DNA from: Streptacidiphilus rugosus AM-16
GTDB taxonomy: Bacteria > Actinomycetota > Actinomycetes > Streptomycetales > Streptomycetaceae
Reading direction: 5' to 3'
Assembly: GCF_000744655.1 (NCBI RefSeq)
Contig: NZ_JQMJ01000004.1
Location: 1,178,001 to 1,242,000, forward strand
DNA: 64,000 nucleotides
Of this stretch, positions 24,275 to 32,515 are shown piece after piece. The position numbers and the translations under genes are program-made. The notes under the pieces were generated by a model. It was given only the letters and a program-made list of their open reading frames with translations, was not told where the DNA came from and did not search any database. Position 1 is the first letter of the stretch. Each line of letters opens with the position of its first letter.

Positions 24275-24757
24275 TCAGTCTCCGGAAGCTCCGAAGAATC
24301 CGACGTGGGAGGTCGCGTCGTCCGTGTGCAGGAGTACGTAGAAGCCGGTCCAGCGCATCTCGTGTTCCCCGAGCAGGCTGGTGTCCTCGTCGCCCGGTCG
24401 CCAGGCCTGCATGAAGGTGTAGGAGCGAGCGAGTGCATCCTCGAACTGCCGAACGGTAGGGCGATCCGTACCGAAGTGGACCACGAGCCGCGCAGGGGCC
24501 AGAGGCCGGACGGTGAAGTAGTCATACGGGTTCGACTCCTGTGGCAACGCCGTTGACTCCACGACGCGACGAACGTCCAGAATCGAGTGGGTTCCCTCCT
24601 CCGCCATGAACTCCTCATCGGCGTACAGCTCCGCGACCGAGCTGTACTCCTCGCCATCGCCGTACTCCTGCGCGAAGACCTCCTGCTGCAGTGCCTCCAG
24701 GCTCGCGACAACGGTCCTGCGGTACGGCGCGACATAACTCCACCCACTGGCGCCCAT
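24275..24757 (-). CDS. conserved orphan protein of streptomycetes
   Basis: This 160-residue soluble protein (GASGWSYVAPYRRTVVASLEAL start, seen as GWSYVAPY; EEGTHSILDVRRV; MRWTGFYVLLHTDDATSHVGFFG) is of a type I recognise as widespread but uncharacterised in streptomycetes, often among toxin/immunity neighbourhoods. No catalytic motif is evident. ATG 24757 is well placed. The 24123-24274 interval before it shows no gene. Its function could be immunity or protein binding, which is inference. Confidence 0.65.
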   Translation of the reverse strand: MGASGWSYVAPYRRTVVASLEALQQEVFAQEYGDGEEYSSVAELYADEEFMAEEGTHSILDVRRVVESTALPQESNPYDYFTVRPLAPARLVVHFGTDRPTVRQFEDALARSYTFMQAWRPGDEDTSLLGEHEMRWTGFYVLLHTDDATSHVGFFGASGD

Positions 24758-24946
24758 CGGTTGAACTCCTCGCTCCGTCGCCGAATCGTGCTCAACCTAG
24801 CCCGGGGCGCTGACAGAGCAGAGGCAACGTCGGGAGGGCGGCTGCGCACCCCGCGATCCTCGGTCGCCGGCAACGCCCTCCGGCGGCGACCGTCCGGACT
24901 CGGGGTTCCGACCTGCGCGCCTACGCTCGGGTCGTCGGGGCACGCC

Positions 24947-25900
24947 TCATCCGGGCTCGCCGCTCCACGACACCGGCTGGGCGGCGGGGCTGCCGGCCGA
25001 GTCGGTCAGGTGCTTGCGGAGGAAGGCGAGTTCCGCGGCGACGGCCTGTTCGTGGGCCTCCAGGAAGGGGGCGTAGTGGCGGCCGGTCAGGTGGACGATC
25101 TCGGAGTGCGGGACGGTGGCGGCCGCGTCGAGGGCCGGGCCGGGGAGGGCGCTGCGGTCCTGGTCGCAGACGACCATGAGGAGGGGGCAGCGGACGCGGG
25201 CGGCCTCGCGGGCGGGGCGGTAGTTGCCGATCCGGAGGGCGACGCGGGCGGCGACGGTCCGGTCCCAGTCAGCGTAGCGGCCGTCGGGGTCGAGGGCCAG
25301 GTCGCCGTCCATGGCGTCGGGCGTGGTCAGCGAGGCGACGTCGCCACGCGCACCGGCCGTGGGGATGAGCAGCGGCGCGCGGCCGAGCAGGCCGCCGAGG
25401 GCGTCGGCGACGCCCAGCGCGAGGAGCCTCAGCAGCGCCGAGGGCGTCATCGCGCGCAACGCGTTCGGCGTCACGGCCCGTCCGTCCACCAGCGGTGACT
25501 GGGCGATGACCGCGCCCACCCGCGGGTCGTCGGCGGCGGCCCGCAGGACGTGGCCGCCGGAGAGCGAGAAGCCCCACAGGGCGATCCGCCCGGGGTCGAC
25601 GCCGGGCTGGCGCGCCGCGAAGGCGACGGCGGCGCGCCAGTCGGCGACCTGGTCGTCGAGCCGGACCACCTGGCGCGGCAGGCCGCCGCTCTCGCCGAAG
25701 CGCCGGTAGTCGAAGGCCAGCACCCCGAAGCCCGCGTCGGCGAAGCGGGCGCCGAAGCGGTCCGCGGCCGGTTCCTTGGTGACCGCGATGCCGCCCGCCA
25801 TGATCACGCACGCGCCGTTGACTCCCGGGCGGTACCAGGCCGCGCAGTCGGCGTCACCGCTGGCGAAGCGCACGTTCTGCCGCTGGGTGGAGACGGGCAT
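24947..25900 (-). CDS. alpha/beta-hydrolase family protein
   Basis: This 317-residue hydrolase has the nucleophile elbow GFSLSGGH (Ser, about residue 121), the acid in VCDQDRSALP and a late His in TGRHYAPF, forming a Ser-Asp-His triad. An oxyanion-type loop MAGGIAVTKEP and the DYRRFGESGG block resemble dienelactone-hydrolase/esterase-like proteins. ATG 25900 has GGAGG 5 nt upstream; the longer frame to 25942 adds 14 unlikely residues. It is divergent from the Lrp-type regulator at 26005, which may control it. The substrate is unknown. Confidence 0.8.
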   Translation of the reverse strand: MPVSTQRQNVRFASGDADCAAWYRPGVNGACVIMAGGIAVTKEPAADRFGARFADAGFGVLAFDYRRFGESGGLPRQVVRLDDQVADWRAAVAFAARQPGVDPGRIALWGFSLSGGHVLRAAADDPRVGAVIAQSPLVDGRAVTPNALRAMTPSALLRLLALGVADALGGLLGRAPLLIPTAGARGDVASLTTPDAMDGDLALDPDGRYADWDRTVAARVALRIGNYRPAREAARVRCPLLMVVCDQDRSALPGPALDAAATVPHSEIVHLTGRHYAPFLEAHEQAVAAELAFLRKHLTDSAGSPAAQPVSWSGEPG

Positions 25901-26004
25901 GGGAACCTCCGTGGTGGGTGTCCTGCGATCGACACCGTCCATCCTGCGAGCCCGGCTGCGGGCCCGGCCCGCGCGGACCGCCGCGGTGGTGGAAACTGGC
26001 TGTC

Positions 26005-27000
26005 ATGGCACGCGTAGCGGCGGATTCCGAACTCAGCCTCCCGGACCAGCGGTTGGTCGCCGCGCTGCAGTGGGACGGCCGGATCGGCGCGGAGCGGGCG
26101 GCCCGGGTGCTCGGCCTCAGCCCCGCCACGGTGCGCCGTCGGCTGCACGCCCTCACCGGCGACGGCACCGCGCGGGTGGTGCTCTCCCCCACCGCGCGCA
26201 CCGGGAACGGCGGCCCGGTCGGGGCGCTGTTCCTGCGCATCAGGGTGCTGCGGGGCAAACTCGACACCATCGTGGCGGCGCTGGCCGCCCGCGAGGACGT
26301 CCCCTTCATCGACATCACCACGGCGGGCGACGAGATCTTCGCCGTCGCCCGCACCGAGCCCGGTTCGCGCGATCCCCTGGTCTTCCGCCAGCTGCCCTCC
26401 ACCCAGGCGGTCACCTCGGTCGAGAGCTCGACGCTGCTCAACGTCTTCCGGCTGACCTCGGAGTGGCGGCACCAGGTGCTGACGGCCGAGGAGTGCGCGG
26501 AGCTGGGCGGTGGCGCGTCGGGCGCCCCCGAGCCGGCGGCGTCCCCCGGCGACCCCGCTCAGGACCCGCTGGACCGGTCGCTCCTCGCCGCGCTGGCCCC
26601 CGACGCCCGCCTCCCGGTGGCCGCCCTGGCGGCCCGTACCGGGCATCCCGAGACCACCGTCCGCCGCCGCCTCGCCCGGCTGGCCGAGCAGGGTCTGCTG
26701 ACCACCCAGGTCCTGGTGGACCACCGCCGCCTGGGACTGGCCATCGAGGCCAAGCTGCTGCTCCAGGTCACCCCCGACCACCTGGCCGCCGCCGGCCAGG
26801 CCCTGGCCGACCACCCTTCCGTGCACGGCGCCTTCGCCACCTCGGGCCCCTCGAACCTGCACGCGGCTGCCTACTTCCGCGACCTGGCCGCCCTCTACGG
26901 CTTCCTCTCCCGGGATCTGACCGGTCTGGGCATCACCCATCTGGAGACCGCCGTCGTCAGCCGCGCCGCCAAGCGGGCCGCCGCCCTGATCCCGGGCTGA
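26005..27000 (+). CDS. Lrp/AsnC family regulator with two helix-turn-helix domains
   Basis: This 331-residue protein holds two Lrp-type winged helices in tandem: residues 12-60 (DQRLVAALQWDGRIGAERAAR, seen as RLVAALQWDGRI; LSPATVRRRLHAL) and 190-240 (DRSLLAALAPDARLPVAALAA; HPETTVRRRLARLAEQGLL). Each is followed by an RAM-like sensor stretch, so this is a fused double regulator about twice the size of Lrp. ATG 26005 lies next to a short leader and may be leaderless. It is divergent from the alpha/beta hydrolase and upstream of the FAD monooxygenase; either could be its target. Confidence 0.8.
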   Translation: MARVAADSELSLPDQRLVAALQWDGRIGAERAARVLGLSPATVRRRLHALTGDGTARVVLSPTARTGNGGPVGALFLRIRVLRGKLDTIVAALAAREDVPFIDITTAGDEIFAVARTEPGSRDPLVFRQLPSTQAVTSVESSTLLNVFRLTSEWRHQVLTAEECAELGGGASGAPEPAASPGDPAQDPLDRSLLAALAPDARLPVAALAARTGHPETTVRRRLARLAEQGLLTTQVLVDHRRLGLAIEAKLLLQVTPDHLAAAGQALADHPSVHGAFATSGPSNLHAAAYFRDLAALYGFLSRDLTGLGITHLETAVVSRAAKRAAALIPG

Positions 27001-27141
27001 GCCAGGGAAGGCGAAGGCGCGTCGCGTGTGACAGACCGGCGCGACGACCACTAACGTCTGACTCGCCCTGACGAGGTGGCGGAAACCCCTCGGCCAGGCC
27101 CATCGGCAGCGCTCGCTGCCCCAGTTGGGGGGACCCAGGTC

Positions 27142-28671
27142 ATGACCAACCCTGTCCTCGTCGTCGGCGCCGGTCCGGTCGGCCTCGCTGTCGCGGGCGA
27201 ACTGGCCCGCCGGGACGTTCCGGTGCGCATCGTCGACACGCTCGCAGCGCCCACCACCGAGTCGCGCGCGATCGTCGTCCACGCCCGCAGCCTCGAGATG
27301 CTCGAACGGGTCGGCGTGCTCGACGAGATCGTGGCCTCCGGCGTCAAGGCCACGGGCATCGAGATGCACGCCTCGGGGCGCACCATCGCCCGTGTCGAGC
27401 TCGACATCGTCGACAGCGCGTACCCCTTCTCGGTGCTCACCGCGCAGACCGAGACCGAGCGCATCCTGGCCGAGAACCTGGCCCGGCACGGGGTCGAGGT
27501 GGAGCGCGGCGTCTCGCTGGTCGCCCTGGAGCAGAGCGCCGACGGGGTCCGGGCGACCCTGCGGGACGCGCGCGGCGGCGAGGAGAGCGTCGACGCCTCC
27601 TGGCTGGTCGGCGCCGACGGGGCGCACAGCCAGGTGCGACGGGAGGTCGGCTCCGCACTGGAGGGCTCGTTCCACGGGGAGCGCTTCCTCATGGGCGACG
27701 TGCACGCCGAGCACGACTTCGATCCGCGCTCGATGTACACCTTCTTCTCCGCGCACGACGGCCCGTTGATGGTCTTTCCGATGAAGGGCGACCGGATGCG
27801 GCTGATCGCCCAGATCCCCACCGCCTCCACGGACGAGGCGAGCCAGGAGTGGCTGCAGCGCATCGCCAACGAGCGCGCCGCCGGACGGCTGCGGATCCAC
27901 GACTCGCTCTGGCTGACCTGCTTCGAGATCCACCACGCGCAGGTGCCGCAGTACCGCTGCGGGCGGGTCTTCCTGGCCGGCGACGCGGCGCACGTGCACA
28001 GCCCGGCCGGCGGGCAGGGCATGAACACCGGCCTCCAGGACGCGTTCAACCTCGGCTGGAAGCTCGCCGCGGCGTACCGCGGCGAGGCGTCCGAGACGCT
28101 GCTGGACAGCTACCACGCCGAACGGCATCCGGTCGCCGCGCACGTCATCGAGTTCAGCACCAGGCTCACCCACCTGAGCACCCTGGCGAACCCGGTGGCC
28201 CAGACGCTGCGCAATGCCGCGCTGCACGTGGCCACCGGTCTCGGCCCGGCGCGCCAGGCCCTGGCCGACGCGACGGAGGAGACGACGCTGTCGTACCACG
28301 GCAGCCCGGCGGTTCTGGGGGCGGCGGCGGACGCGAAGGTCCGCAGCGGCGACCACCTGCTCGACGTGCCCGGCACGGAGCTGCGGGCGGCGCTCTCCGC
28401 GGAGACGGGCCACGTGCTGGTGACCGTCGGCGCGCTCCCGGCGCTGACCGGCCTGCCCGGCGTCCGCCAGGTCCTGCTCGCGGACACCGACGCCCCGGTC
28501 ACCGGCTTCGACGCGGTGGTCGCGGACCCCGACGGGCACGCCGCGACCCGCTTCGGACTGCCCTCCGGCCGCCTCCTGGTCCGCCCGGACGGCTACGTCG
28601 GCGCGATCGCCGGCGGCACGGACGACGAGCCGATCCTGGCCTACGCGAAACTGACGGGCGCGGCCGGCTAA
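27142..28671 (+). CDS. FAD-dependent aromatic monooxygenase (PHBH-like)
   Basis: This 509-residue flavoprotein hydroxylates aromatic or polyketide substrates using NAD(P)H and O2. Its FAD motif GAGPVGLAVA is at residue 9, the DG motif GADGAHSQVR at about 158, and the GD motif FLAGDAAHVHSPAGGQGMNT (about 278) is complete. The C-terminal 120 residues (VRSGDHLLDV; ATRFGLPSGRLLVRPDGYV) form the thioredoxin-like extra domain of the RdmE/PgaE/MHPCO type. A GGGGGGACCC stretch lies before ATG 27142. The Lrp protein precedes it by 141 bp. The second IS element sits 38 bp after its stop. Confidence 0.87.
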   Translation: MTNPVLVVGAGPVGLAVAGELARRDVPVRIVDTLAAPTTESRAIVVHARSLEMLERVGVLDEIVASGVKATGIEMHASGRTIARVELDIVDSAYPFSVLTAQTETERILAENLARHGVEVERGVSLVALEQSADGVRATLRDARGGEESVDASWLVGADGAHSQVRREVGSALEGSFHGERFLMGDVHAEHDFDPRSMYTFFSAHDGPLMVFPMKGDRMRLIAQIPTASTDEASQEWLQRIANERAAGRLRIHDSLWLTCFEIHHAQVPQYRCGRVFLAGDAAHVHSPAGGQGMNTGLQDAFNLGWKLAAAYRGEASETLLDSYHAERHPVAAHVIEFSTRLTHLSTLANPVAQTLRNAALHVATGLGPARQALADATEETTLSYHGSPAVLGAAADAKVRSGDHLLDVPGTELRAALSAETGHVLVTVGALPALTGLPGVRQVLLADTDAPVTGFDAVVADPDGHAATRFGLPSGRLLVRPDGYVGAIAGGTDDEPILAYAKLTGAAG

Positions 28672-28709
28672 CGAGCGTCGACGCCACGGGTGTTCCGGCA
28701 CGGAACCTC

Positions 28710-30301
28710 AGCTTGAAATTTAACCTCGCAGGTCACCCGACCTGCTGGTTTGCGGTTCTTCCCGGGACAACGAGGGCGACCGTTCTCCACGCTTCGAGAT
28801 GTCGAGTCATGAAGCACGAGAGAACGGCCGCCGCATATGAGTCTGCCCCTCGTTCCGTCCGCTGGTGACGCGTTGGGCCTGTTGTCCCGCTTTCGAGTTG
28901 AGTTCTACGACTGCTTGTACGCCCGTGCGGACTCGCTCTTCGAGCTCACCGACGCAGTGCTGTGCGTGGACAGTCCGGTGAAGACCCTGGTCGAGCTCAG
29001 CCTGGCGGTCGAGCACCGGCGCGGGCACGGCGCGTTGTACGCCGCGCTGGACCGGGGCTGGCTGGAGCCGACACGGCTGCGCCGCACCCTCGCGAACCTG
29101 CCGCTGCCGAGGGCGGCCGACGGGCGGATCGTGCTGGCTGTGGACGTGTCCAACTGGCTGCGGCCCGACGCCCCCACCAGCAGCGATCGGCTGTTCTGCC
29201 ACTGCTACGGCCGGGGCGGCCGGGCCAGTGACCAGTTCGTGCCGGGCTGGCCCTACTCCTTCGTCGCAGCGGTGGAGCGCGGGCGGACCTCCTGGGTCGC
29301 CCTGCTGGACGCAGTGCGCCTGGGGCCTGCCGACGACGCCACCGCCGTCACTGCCACCCAACTACGCGACGTTGTCGAGCGGTTGATTGCCGCTGGCCAC
29401 TGGAAGGAGACCGAAGGGGACATCTTGATCGTCATGGACGCCGGCTACGACGGCGCACGCCTGGCCCACGTGCTGGCGGATCTGCCGGTGGAGATCGTGG
29501 TGCGGCTGCGCTCGGACCGCGTCATGCTTCGCGATCCGGGCCCGCCCCGCTCCACCGCCCGCGGCGGGCGTCCGCGCCGCCACGGCGGCGTGCTCACCTT
29601 CGCCCGCCCCGAGACCTGGCACACTCCCGATGCCACCAGCCGGACCGAGACCACCCGCTACGGCAAGGCCGAGGCGCTGGCGTGGGATCACATGCACCCC
29701 CGGCTGCAGCGTCGCGGACCATGGTTGGAGTACACCGACGCCGAACTCCCCGTGCTGCACGGCACGTTGATCCGACTGCAGGTCGAGCGCCTGCCCGGTG
29801 AACGAGAGGCCAAGCCGCTGTGGCTGTGGTCCTCGGCAGCCGCCCTGACCAGCGCGGAGATGGATGTGCGGTGGCAGGCGTTCTTGCGCAGATTCGATCT
29901 TGAACACACCTTCCGCTTCCTGAAACAGACCTTGGGCTGGACCGCACCCAAGATCCGACACCCCGACGGCGCAGACCTGTGGACCTGGCTGGTCATCGTC
30001 GCCTACACCCAGCTCCGCCTGGCCCGCCCCCTCGCAGCCGACCTACGACGCCCCTGGGAGCGGCCGGCGCCGCCGAACAGGCTCACGCCAGCCCGGGTCC
30101 GACGCGGGTTCCGCCACATCCACGCGAAGACCGTCTCTCCGGCGGGTGTGCCGCAACCGACACGCCCCGGCCCGGGGCGCCCGCCGGGCTCAAAGAACCG
30201 CAGGCCAGCACCCCGCTACGACGTCGGGAAGACCGTAAAACGCGAACTCACGCTCGAGGCTCATCTCGCGAAACAAACGGCCGCCGGTTAAAGATCAAGC
30301 T
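28710..30301. mobile_element. IS element with a DDE transposase (IS4-like), about 1.6 kb
   Basis: Terminal inverted repeats AGCTTGA-NN-TTTAACC (28710-28725) and its complement (30286-30301) bracket one transposase gene, whose stop codon TAA lies inside the right repeat. Two or three more bases may belong to each end. No target duplication is evident. The element lies between the monooxygenase and the LysR gene and disrupts neither. Confidence 0.75.
28837..30291 (+). CDS. DDE transposase (IS4-superfamily type)
   Basis: This 484-residue transposase has plausible catalytic acids in LAVDVSNWLRP, IVMDAGYDGARL and FDLEHTFRFLKQTLGW; the last is typical of IS4-type enzymes (E-x-x-F-R-F-x-K). A basic C-terminus (PGPGRPPGSKNRR) may contact DNA. 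The reading frame is complete and unbroken. ATG 28837 is the first good start; a different-frame ATG occurs at 28810. It shows no similarity to the IS256 transposase at 20183, so the two elements are unrelated. Confidence 0.85.
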   Translation: MSLPLVPSAGDALGLLSRFRVEFYDCLYARADSLFELTDAVLCVDSPVKTLVELSLAVEHRRGHGALYAALDRGWLEPTRLRRTLANLPLPRAADGRIVLAVDVSNWLRPDAPTSSDRLFCHCYGRGGRASDQFVPGWPYSFVAAVERGRTSWVALLDAVRLGPADDATAVTATQLRDVVERLIAAGHWKETEGDILIVMDAGYDGARLAHVLADLPVEIVVRLRSDRVMLRDPGPPRSTARGGRPRRHGGVLTFARPETWHTPDATSRTETTRYGKAEALAWDHMHPRLQRRGPWLEYTDAELPVLHGTLIRLQVERLPGEREAKPLWLWSSAAALTSAEMDVRWQAFLRRFDLEHTFRFLKQTLGWTAPKIRHPDGADLWTWLVIVAYTQLRLARPLAADLRRPWERPAPPNRLTPARVRRGFRHIHAKTVSPAGVPQPTRPGPGRPPGSKNRRPAPRYDVGKTVKRELTLEAHLAKQTAAG

Positions 30302-30327
30302 CAGCCCGCGCCGGAACTCTCATGTGA

Positions 30328-31179
30328 TCAGTGGCGGTAGGCGGCGGTCGCGATCTCGACGAAGGAGCGGATGAGCGGGTTGGTGTCCCCCTCGTTCCAG
30401 ACCGCGACCACCCGGCTCGGCGGCATGTCCGTCAGCGGCACCACGGCCAGCTCCCCGGGCAGGTCGTGCCCGAGCGGGGCCAGGCCGACCGTGCCGTTCC
30501 ACAGCACGGCCTGCAGGCACTCCTGAACGGCGCGGACCACGGGGCCCTCGCGTGGACGACCTCCGTTCCAGTACGACTGCCAGACGGGGTCGGTGCCCTG
30601 GGGGAACTGGAACCAGCGGCGGTCACCCAGATCGGCCAGCCGCAGCGCGTCACGGCGGGCCAGCGGATCGTCGGCGCGCAGGACCACGCCGACCGGATCG
30701 GTCCGCAGCGCACGCACCGTCAGGGCGGTCTCGTCGAACGGCGCTCGGGTCAGTGCCACGTCGACCAGCCCGGCGCGCAGCCCGCAGGTGGGATCGGTCA
30801 GATCGGTGTCACGGACCCGGATGTCGATGCCGGGGTGGCGTCGGCGGTAGGCGGCGGCCAGCCTGGCCGCTCCGGGGTCGGTGCCGTCGCCCAGGATGCC
30901 GATGGTGATCGTCGCGGCGCCGGCCGCGGCGCTGACGCGTGTCCGGACCCGGTCGGCGTGGGCGAGCAAGGCCCGCGCCTCAGCGAGCAGCACCGTGCCC
31001 ACCGCGGTCAGCGCGACGCCCGAAGGCGAACGGGTGAACAGCTGGGCCCCGACCTCCGTCTCCAACTGTCTGATCGCACGGCTGAGCGGCGGTTGACTCA
31101 TGTGCAGTCGGGCGGCGGCCCGGCCGAAGTGGAGTTCCTCGGCGACGGCCACGAAGTAACGCAAGGTCCGTAGCTCCAC
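30328..31179 (-). CDS. LysR family transcriptional regulator
   Basis: This 283-residue regulator starts with the LysR helix-turn-helix (ELRTLRYFVAVAEELHFGRAA, seen as LRYFVAVAEELHF; QPPLSRAIRQLE; LFTRSPSGVALT) and continues with the two-lobed effector domain (DVALTRAPFDETALT; ADDPLARRDALRL). GTG 31179 is set 8 nt after a TATCGT -10-like box, suggesting a leaderless transcript. A perfect 7-bp-arm palindrome with T-N11-A geometry lies between it and the divergent DoxX gene, the expected target. It is downstream of the IS4-type element, which is 27 bp from its stop codon. Confidence 0.88.
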   Translation of the reverse strand: MELRTLRYFVAVAEELHFGRAAARLHMSQPPLSRAIRQLETEVGAQLFTRSPSGVALTAVGTVLLAEARALLAHADRVRTRVSAAAGAATITIGILGDGTDPGAARLAAAYRRRHPGIDIRVRDTDLTDPTCGLRAGLVDVALTRAPFDETALTVRALRTDPVGVVLRADDPLARRDALRLADLGDRRWFQFPQGTDPVWQSYWNGGRPREGPVVRAVQECLQAVLWNGTVGLAPLGHDLPGELAVVPLTDMPPSRVVAVWNEGDTNPLIRSFVEIATAAYRH

Positions 31180-31186
31180 GCTGCCA

Positions 31187-31205
31187 CGATACCCATGAGG
31201 TATCG
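31187..31205. promoter_or_regulatory. LysR operator between the LysR and DoxX genes
   Basis: CGATACC-CATGA-GGTATCG has exact 7-bp arms and contains the LysR box T-N11-A. It overlaps the predicted -10 of the regulator, so binding may repress the regulator and act on the divergent DoxX gene. Confidence 0.65.
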
Positions 31206-31260
31206 GAGTCGCGGGATGGGTCTTGGACACCGGCAGGGCTCCGGCGGTGCACTCGTGGGC

Positions 31261-31626
31261 ATGACCGGAGCCATGAACACCGCCTACTGGATCACCGCGG
31301 GTCTGCTCGCGCTCTTCTACCTCTACGCGGGCACGCTGAAGCTGATTCGCAGCCGCGAACAACTCCGCCCGATGATGGCCTGGGTCGACCGCATGCCTCT
31401 GCCCGCCGTCAGAGCGCTGGGAGCGGTCGAAGTACTCGGCGCGGCAGGCCTGATCCTGCCGCCGCTGACCGGCATCGCCCCCGCGCTGGCGACGGCCGCG
31501 GCCGTCGGCTTCGTCCTGCTGCAGGCGGGCGCGATCGCCGTCCACCTGACCGGCGGGGACCGCCGGGTCGCACTCAACGCCCTGCTCGTCGCCCTCGCTG
31601 CCGTGACCGTCCGGCTCAGCGTTTGA
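31261..31626 (+). CDS. DoxX family membrane protein
   Basis: This protein of about 121 residues has four hydrophobic helices (residues 7-25, 50-70, 75-95, 100-120) and the family start TAYWITAGLLALFYLYAGTLKL, seen as ITAGLLALFYLYAG. DoxX-like proteins sit in the membrane with quinone-related or redox-stress roles. Start choice is uncertain: ATG 31273 (MNTAYW) is equally plausible. It is divergent from the LysR regulator and overlaps the 3' end of the convergent methyltransferase gene by 11 bp. Confidence 0.75.
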   Translation: MTGAMNTAYWITAGLLALFYLYAGTLKLIRSREQLRPMMAWVDRMPLPAVRALGAVEVLGAAGLILPPLTGIAPALATAAAVGFVLLQAGAIAVHLTGGDRRVALNALLVALAAVTVRLSV

Positions 31627-32422
31627 GCGCCACTCCGCCGTACATCCCGATCCGGTCGTCACCGGGAAGGACGTGCTCGTCCGGCCGCCACCGCGAGAGC
31701 AGCACCAGGCCGGGGTCGACCGGCTCCAGGCCGTGGAAGAACGCGGCGATCTCCTTGCCGCTGCGCACGGCGGTCCTCACCGACGACCGGTCGTAGGCCC
31801 TCGCCGTCGCGCGCATTCCCTCCGGGTCCAGGTCGGAGGTCACCTGTGAGAGCACCAGCACGCTGCCCGGAGCGACGGCGTCCATCAGGGTGCGCACGGC
31901 GCCGTACGGGTCGTCCTCGTCGGTGACGAAGTGCATCACGGCGACCAGCAGCACGGCGACGGGCCGGTCCAGATCCAGGCGGCCGCGTACCTCCGGATGC
32001 GCGAGGATCTCCGCCGGACGGCGGACGTCCCCGGCGACGATCCTCGCGCCCGACGGCGCGGGGTCCTCGCCGTGGGCGCGGGCGAGCGCCAGGACCGTCG
32101 GGTCGTTGTCGACGCCGACGATCCGCGCGTCCGGCCGCACCGCGAGCGCGGTCTCCGCCGTGCTGCCCGGCGCGGGGAGGCCGATGCCGACATCCAGGAA
32201 CTGATCCAGGCCGTTCTCGGCCAGGTACCGGACCGCGCGGGTCAGAAAGGCGCGGTTGACACGGGCGAAGTCCCTGACCGGCATCGTCTCCAGGGCCTTC
32301 TCCGCGGCCGCGCGATCGGCCGGGAAGTGGTCCGTGCCGCCGAGCAGATAGGAGTAGATCCGCGCCGGCGTGGCCACGGTCGGGTCGATCATGTCGCCGC
32401 CCGACGGCTCCGAGTCCGGCAT
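31616..32422 (-). CDS. SAM-dependent methyltransferase, DUF574 type
   Basis: This 268-residue enzyme has the actinomycete DUF574 (PF04672) pattern: RIYSYLLGGTDHFPADRAAAE, seen as YSYLLGGTDHFPADR, at residue 20, then the SAM motif DVGIGLP, the acidic VGVDNDP and RIVAGDVRR. These proteins are abundant in streptomycetes with mostly unknown methyl acceptors. ATG 32422 is chosen because GGAGG lies 5 nt upstream; GTG 32434 would add four residues. It runs convergently with the DoxX gene, sharing 11 bp. The MFS gene upstream on the same strand ends 94 bp before it. Confidence 0.85.
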   Translation of the reverse strand: MPDSEPSGGDMIDPTVATPARIYSYLLGGTDHFPADRAAAEKALETMPVRDFARVNRAFLTRAVRYLAENGLDQFLDVGIGLPAPGSTAETALAVRPDARIVGVDNDPTVLALARAHGEDPAPSGARIVAGDVRRPAEILAHPEVRGRLDLDRPVAVLLVAVMHFVTDEDDPYGAVRTLMDAVAPGSVLVLSQVTSDLDPEGMRATARAYDRSSVRTAVRSGKEIAAFFHGLEPVDPGLVLLSRWRPDEHVLPGDDRIGMYGGVALKR

Positions 32423-32515
32423 GTCGCCCTCCACCCCGTCATCCTTCCTCCGACGACCCGAGCGTAGCGCGGGTCGTCGACGACGCCGTCCCGGCCCCCG
32501 GGATCCCCGCCTACG

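Noticed and set aside
25804-28701. A 965-codon minus-strand frame
   Set aside because: Typical GC-rich shadow of the Lrp and monooxygenase genes, rich in Arg, Gly and Gln with no domain.
30302-30327. Target duplication for the IS4-type element
   Set aside because: Bases outside the two ends (left GAACCTC, right CAGCCCG) do not match; GGAAC occurs on both sides but at unequal distances.
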